Positions 5,668 to 6,739 of a stretch of 6,739 bases of DNA are shown piece after piece (within the stretch, counting starts at the first letter, position 1; each line of letters begins with the position of its first letter). The position numbers were made by a program, and so were the translations under genes. Source of the stretch: Rhodospirillales bacterium (GTDB lineage Bacteria; Pseudomonadota; Alphaproteobacteria; Rhodospirillales; Casp-alpha2); contig JABJOR010000040.1 in the NCBI GenBank assembly GCA_018664265.1, positions 1 through 6,739 on the forward strand, read 5' to 3'. The notes beneath the pieces are model-generated. The model worked only from the letters and a program-made list of their open reading frames with translations. It searched no databases and had not been told where the DNA came from.

Positions 5668-6034
5668 CGCCAAAGCCCTCGCCCGGTTTTTTGTACTCAT
5701 CACGGGGTGGCGCAAAAACGTCATAGACAACAGCCCCATCCGGCCCGGCTTGAAAAGTGTGCTCTACGTTGCCCGGTGTTCGCCAGAAATCACCTTCCGA
5801 GACTGCCGTCTCGATTCCGTCCTGAATTCGAATACCGGACCCGCGAAAGATAAAGCCCCATTGCTCTTCGGGATGTGCGTGTGTCGTTCCGCGCTCGTTC
5901 GGTCCTATCCTGACAATGGAAATCATCGCCTGATCACCGGGAAACACCCGCGTTTCAAGGCCTTTGGCAAGCACTCGATGAATGCCCTGATCCATGGCAT
6001 CCACATTAAAAAAGTTATCCGGAGAATTTGTCAT
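5660..6034 (-). CDS. Small single-domain cupin protein (Cupin_2 type)
   Basis: A 124-residue cytoplasmic protein forming one conserved beta-barrel. Cupin motif 1 is THAHPEEQWGFIFRGSG (51-67), with metal-ligand candidates His52, His54 and Gln58; Gln in place of the canonical Glu is common in this family. Motif 2 is GDFWRTPGNVEH (81-92) with His92 as the other histidine ligand. The lack of other domains leaves the role open: an isomerase, a dioxygenase, an epimerase or a non-enzymatic binding protein are all possible. The start ATG at 6034 has AAGGA 6 bases upstream. It follows the BKACE gene by 16 bases and overlaps the HAD gene by 8, so all three should be cotranscribed. The C-terminus is rich in Pro, Gly and Lys (KKPGEGFGGE). 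I cannot assign a substrate. Confidence 0.85.
   Translation of the reverse strand: MTNSPDNFFNVDAMDQGIHRVLAKGLETRVFPGDQAMISIVRIGPNERGTTHAHPEEQWGFIFRGSGIRIQDGIETAVSEGDFWRTPGNVEHTFQAGPDGAVVYDVFAPPRDEYKKPGEGFGGE
5676..5680 (-). promoter_or_regulatory. Ribosome binding site supporting a GTG start for the HAD gene
   Basis: GAGGG on the minus strand, 8 bases before GTG 5667, inside the last codons of the cupin gene. The competing ATG at 5700 is preceded by CCACCCCGTG, which has no SD character. Confidence 0.5.
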
Positions 6035-6040
6035 TGCCTA

Positions 6041-6045
6041 TCCTT
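6041..6045 (-). promoter_or_regulatory. Ribosome binding site of the cupin gene
   Basis: AAGGA on the minus strand, 6 bases before ATG 6034, within the 16-base gap after the BKACE stop codon. It supports the chosen start. Confidence 0.6.
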
Positions 6046-6050
6046 GATAC

Positions 6051-6739
6051 CTATTTCGCCTGAATTCTCTCAACAAGCGCCTTCACGCGTTCTGCATTAT
6101 CCTTAGCAACCGAGCCATCGTCATTCCAGATTGAATTCTCGAATCCTATGCGCGCTTTTCCACCTTGTTTGGCGGCTTCAACAAGGCACAGAATTTCATT
6201 TTTCCCAAAGGCACAGATGGCCCATTCAGGGCGGGCTTTATCTTGTGGTAGCGCATCCAGAAATAGATTCAGGCTTGCCGGATCACTTTGCTGATCTTTT
6301 GTATGCCGGCCCAGAACAAACAAAACTTGAAGAGGGCCATCCGGAATAACGCCTTCTCTGACCAAATCAAACAGGCGCGTTACTTCTTCGACTGAATATA
6401 GAATATGCTGAACGGCAATTTCAAACTCAAAAGCCCAATTATAAAACCGTCCCGCTTCAACCTTATCATCATCCGACATCATTTCTTTCAGGGAAACTGA
6501 CGCAGCCCTTGGCGTCAGATCATAGACAAGCTGTCGTTGCTCGGTAGCGCTATAGCGCCCCACGGCTTCCGTGGTAATTTGCACAACCATTTGCGGTACC
6601 TGCAAAGCCATTTCGTCTTGCAGTTCCCGGTAAAGCCCGGCGTCCAGAGTATGGTTTTGTTCTTCATCGCGCACATGGGCGTGAATACCATCTGCACCAG
6701 CATCAAAGCAGGCTTTGGCAACGTCCACCGTTTCAGAAA
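6051..6739 (-). CDS. BKACE / DUF849 family beta-keto acid cleavage enzyme, N-terminus beyond the window
   Basis: The visible 228 residues are the C-terminal part of a beta-keto acid cleavage enzyme, a Zn-dependent TIM-barrel family related to 3-keto-5-aminohexanoate cleavage enzyme. Characterised members condense a beta-keto acid with acetyl-CoA to give acetoacetate and a new CoA ester. The diagnostic DAGADGIHAHVRDEE places the two metal-binding histidines at visible residues 19 and 21. A later GKARIGFENSIW segment carries the glutamate expected as third ligand, and SVAKDNAERVKALVERI is the usual C-terminal helix. The frame continues to the edge, and residues before the GTG at 6728 (SET) also fit the family, so this GTG is not the start; some 20-50 residues are probably missing. 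The central region (SLKEMMSDDDK) departs from the more usual motif. It is the first visible gene of the minus-strand cluster. Substrate unknown. Confidence 0.85.
   Translation of the reverse strand, partial: SETVDVAKACFDAGADGIHAHVRDEEQNHTLDAGLYRELQDEMALQVPQMVVQITTEAVGRYSATEQRQLVYDLTPRAASVSLKEMMSDDDKVEAGRFYNWAFEFEIAVQHILYSVEEVTRLFDLVREGVIPDGPLQVLFVLGRHTKDQQSDPASLNLFLDALPQDKARPEWAICAFGKNEILCLVEAAKQGGKARIGFENSIWNDDGSVAKDNAERVKALVERIQAK

Noticed and set aside
5594..6106. 170-codon plus-strand frame opposite cupin and HAD
   Set aside because: It spans the boundary of two real minus-strand genes, lacks a start signal and shows no protein family features.

Overview
The window looks like an accessory chromosomal segment from a proteobacterium, most likely an alphaproteobacterium. 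That placement is inference: it rests on moderate base composition, tight minus-strand operon packing and a tandem pair of PhnE permeases, not on any ribosomal marker. No rRNA, tRNA, CRISPR array, insertion sequence or phage gene is visible.

Layout. At the left edge (1-170, minus) is the first part of an unidentified gene with a good ribosome binding site. A 349-base non-coding stretch (171-519) follows, holding only a nested inverted repeat and a doubtful 25-codon ORF. Next is a plus-strand HAD-IIB-type phosphatase (520-1329), whose 3' end overlaps, tail to tail, the end of a long minus-strand cluster. In transcription order that cluster is: a BKACE/DUF849 gene cut by the right edge (6739-6051), a small single-domain cupin (6034-5660), a second HAD hydrolase of subfamily I type (5667-5020), a 178-base gap with dyad symmetries, the periplasmic binding protein PhnD (4841-3861), a hairpin-bearing gap, the ATPase PhnC (3765-2953), and two permeases PhnE (2963-2139 and 2137-1322). 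phnC-phnE-phnE overlap or abut, and cupin and HAD overlap by 8 bases, so two translationally linked blocks can be recognised.

How it may work. PhnD captures a phosphonate or related phosphorus compound in the periplasm, PhnE/PhnE forms the channel and PhnC powers import. No recognised C-P bond cleavage gene (C-P lyase, PhnX, PhnA, PhnY/Z) lies in the window. Instead two HAD phosphatases, a cupin and a BKACE-type C-C bond-cleaving enzyme flank the transporter. The working hypothesis is that the imported substrate is a phosphate ester or an unusual organophosphorus compound whose phosphate is released by a HAD enzyme, with the carbon skeleton going to the BKACE enzyme. The transporter assignment is firm; the substrate and the coupling of the flanking enzymes to transport are inference from neighbourhood only.
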